A program made the translations under genes and the position numbers. A DNA stretch of 64,000 bases, from positions 11,864,775 to 11,928,774 of the forward strand of contig OY978529.1 in assembly GCA_963854835.1 (NCBI GenBank), in the 5' to 3' direction. This document shows positions 63,201 to 64,000 of the stretch, one piece after another. This DNA is from Megamerina dolium. Its lineage: Eukaryota > Arthropoda > Insecta > Diptera > Megamerinidae. Numbering within the stretch: the first letter of the stretch is position 1; each line of letters opens with the position of its first letter. The notes beneath the pieces are model-generated. The model was given only the letters and a program-made list of their open reading frames with translations, made no database searches and had not been told where the DNA came from.

Positions 63201-63856
63201 TCGCATACTCTCTCCAACATATCGGCCGGTATCTCACAAATAAATCAATAATTCACGGTCATCGACACTGGCGGATATGCTGTCGGATATGCTGCGATAT
63301 TTTCCTCTGTCCGCGCTCTACGTATGCGTGTTGTTGCTTTAATGCCCAATAATGTAAATTTGGTGCCAAATTTAGTCACAAGATTCCGAATAGCCGCCTC
63401 AGAAGGTCGGAATGAATGAACCGAGCATGAACTTTGATAATAAAATTCAATAATCTGCAAGCGTTGTTCGATTCATGGTTAAATTATGGACCAAACTGAA
63501 CATGTTTGATAGTAACATGTTTCACGAAAACAGCTGAGCTGCCAAAAACAGTGTTGCCAAAAAGAAAGTTGCTAAAAAATCACCCTCTAAATAAGTATTC
63601 GATAAAGCAATGATATTATCTAAATTAATTTTAAAATTAGTTAATGAAAATATTTACTACAATATATAAATAGACAGTGATACTTTCTTACAGCAAGATT
63701 ATATGGACGACGAACCCTTCAAAAACTCTGCCGAACAATTTCATGAAGAGAGAACTGGAGTTTTAACAGAACAAAAATTCCGAGAGCTAGGTACTATGGA
63801 GGCGGTGCAACAAGCTCGAGACAAGTATTTACAAGAACAAGAGCAATTTCGCCAGA
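56376..63856 (+). CDS. Pvf: Second PDGF/VEGF-related growth factor, 3' partial
   Basis: Coding exons 56376-57293 (donor GTAAGT) and 63694-63856 (acceptor TTCTTACAG, donor GTAAGT). The gene continues beyond the right edge. The ATG at 56376 opens a signal peptide MNCVNVIVLLSLQFVLLTMN (cleavage likely after TAYS), then a pro-region of about 280 residues very rich in His, Asn, Asp and Ser. The second exon has LTEQKFRELGTMEAVQQARD, aligned with LTHQKQQELGTLEAVRESRR of the first Pvf, with the same phases (0 in, 1 out). The cystine-knot exons are not in the window, so the call rests on this exon, the exon phases and tandem position. No functional difference can be read from the sequence. Confidence 0.82.
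57340..57845. other. Second Pvf intron 1, left part
   Basis: AT-rich; no feature recognised. Confidence 0.4.
57855..58441 (-). pseudogene. Non-LTR retrotransposon tail with CCHC block
   Basis: The open frame 58441-57986 covers the ORF2 end: IADCRWKILTKCKTSRSLWP, SRLTAVITGFWLIGEQAAIM, CHSCNQVKEKETVFHFLCKC and NINNLLRFLNSTNWI. It is homologous in layout to the fragments at 8999 and 51352. Downstream, a GGTTGGTTGGCTGGTTG stretch (about 57859-57880) and the following 100 bp are probably its 3' untranslated region. Confidence 0.7.
58740..59008 (-). mobile_element. tRNA-derived SINE, reverse orientation, partly decayed
   Basis: Read on the minus strand from 59008: GGGTGCCATGGTCAGTGG, then CTTCTGATCTGTAGGTCGCG, then the usual body with ACAAGGGTTCTGCCATTCGG and an AAGGGAC block. 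The tail is diverged and its exact end is unclear. It abuts repeat units of the 1.6-kb element. Confidence 0.7.
59020..59600 (+). repeat. Diverged units of the 1.6-kb element
   Basis: Blocks such as ACTTACAAACTATTCAG, TAATCGGAAATAATCTGGCA and CTCATACAAAGTCGCG follow the order of units at 26300-27000. Strongly diverged, with no ends seen. Confidence 0.6.
59610..61273. other. Second Pvf intron 1, no gene seen
   Basis: A short frame near 59941-60090 (contains GKMSHQQISKVDVKISRRTV) resembles the HTH start of a Tc1-type transposase and may be a remnant. Nothing else was recognised. Confidence 0.35.
61274..61309. repeat. Perfect 17-bp palindrome with 2-base spacer
   Basis: AAACCTCATTATTAAAT, then AG, then its exact inverse. 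It would form a tight hairpin as DNA or RNA. No terminator context applies in this intron. Confidence 0.8.
61767..62129 (+). mobile_element. tRNA-derived SINE, full length
   Basis: Flanked by an 8-bp target duplication TACATTGT (61759-61766 and 62130-62137). A box TAGCTCAGTGG and B box TGTTCAATCCCC. Same body as the 46527 copy, ending in a T-rich tail. It lies in the second Pvf intron 1. Confidence 0.87.
62249..63165 (-). mobile_element. DD37D element, truncated
   Basis: The left end CAGGGTCCGGCACTCGAAGT after TA, and most of the sequence, match the 21015 element. Fragments at 62966-62519 include NIVFSDEKIL and a TADGRSPIVF block. The N-terminal HTH end and the second inverted repeat are missing; sequence switches near 63165 to a DD41D remnant. 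Many frame breaks. Confidence 0.78.
63170..63575 (-). pseudogene. Deletion remnant of a DD41D element
   Basis: Minus strand reads, with frame changes, from near 63478 through VTKFGTKFTLLGIKATTRIR and RARTEENIAA (N-terminal half), then jumps near 63245 to a GEIPADMLERVCEN-like C-terminal block. The probable outer end at 63575-63590 (inverted AGAGGGTGAT) resembles ends of the 39138 family. The other end is lost at the junction with the DD37D element. Confidence 0.6.
63694..63856 (+). CDS. Pvf: Second Pvf coding exon 2
   Basis: 163 nt encoding QDYMDDEPFKNSAEQFHEER, TGVLTEQKFRELGTMEAVQQ and a charged tail to FRQ. Matches exon 2 of the first Pvf in phase and in its core block. Confidence 0.82.
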
Positions 63857-64000
63857 GTAAGTAAGATTTTATAATTTCAATATTTTTTCTGTGACCCTGT
63901 AAAATTATTTAATATCGGTCTTACACTAACTAACGCACTTTTTAAGGCCAAACTAAAAACTCTCTTGCCGAAAATGCTTCAATTAAGTACTGATATTTAA

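Overview
The window looks like nuclear DNA of a higher dipteran fly, probably a tephritid fruit fly. It is AT-rich, has introns of 53 nt to 13 kb with GT/AG ends, and carries insect gene families and many Tc1/mariner-type elements, including several of the DD41D (rosa-like) type first described from Ceratitis rosa. The species is inferred, not proven.

Host genes. Left edge: the 3' part of a carbohydrate (HNK-1/CHST-type) sulfotransferase on + (1-1457). 7481-11999, on -: the first exons of a mitochondrial calcium uptake protein (MICU1-like). Two homologous exons occupy the same slot, and frame arithmetic makes them mutually exclusive. The rest of MICU1 must lie past the left edge, so the sulfotransferase is probably nested in, or interleaved with, MICU1 on the opposite strand. 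19425-43775, on +: a complete PDGF/VEGF-related factor (Pvf) gene in five coding exons. 56376 to the right edge, on +: the first two exons of a second Pvf. The two are adjacent paralogues in tandem, matching the Pvf2/Pvf3 arrangement of Drosophila. Both would encode secreted ligands of the receptor tyrosine kinase Pvr.

Most other recognisable sequence is mobile DNA lying in introns and between genes. Tc1/mariner: an apparently intact DD41D element (12356-13660, 31-bp terminal inverted repeats, TA flanks, open transposase); several decayed or internally deleted DD41D relatives (29613, 39138, 41609, 63180); DD37D elements (21015, 62249); a Tc1-like element with one nonsense codon (34745); a Mos1-like mariner (52370); and other D34D mariners. 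Retroelements: tails of RNase H-bearing non-LTR elements (8999, 51352, 57986), RTE-like tails (48985, 50955), a decayed Ty3/gypsy pol (16120-17440) and a possible solo LTR (41074). Non-autonomous: a tRNA-derived SINE family with clear target duplications at 46527 and 61767; MITE-like elements at 2231, 7042, 14473 and 39998; and a 1.6-kb element present as two inverted copies (25733-29125), one of which has split a SINE.

No multigene pathway or wholly new system is evident. The most interesting items are the MICU1 exon pair, the tandem Pvf genes with very long low-complexity N-terminal regions, the intact DD41D transposon with its deletion derivatives, and the nested inverted-repeat/SINE structure. 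All exon limits were placed by hand from splice consensus, frame and family similarity. No database search or transcript data were available.
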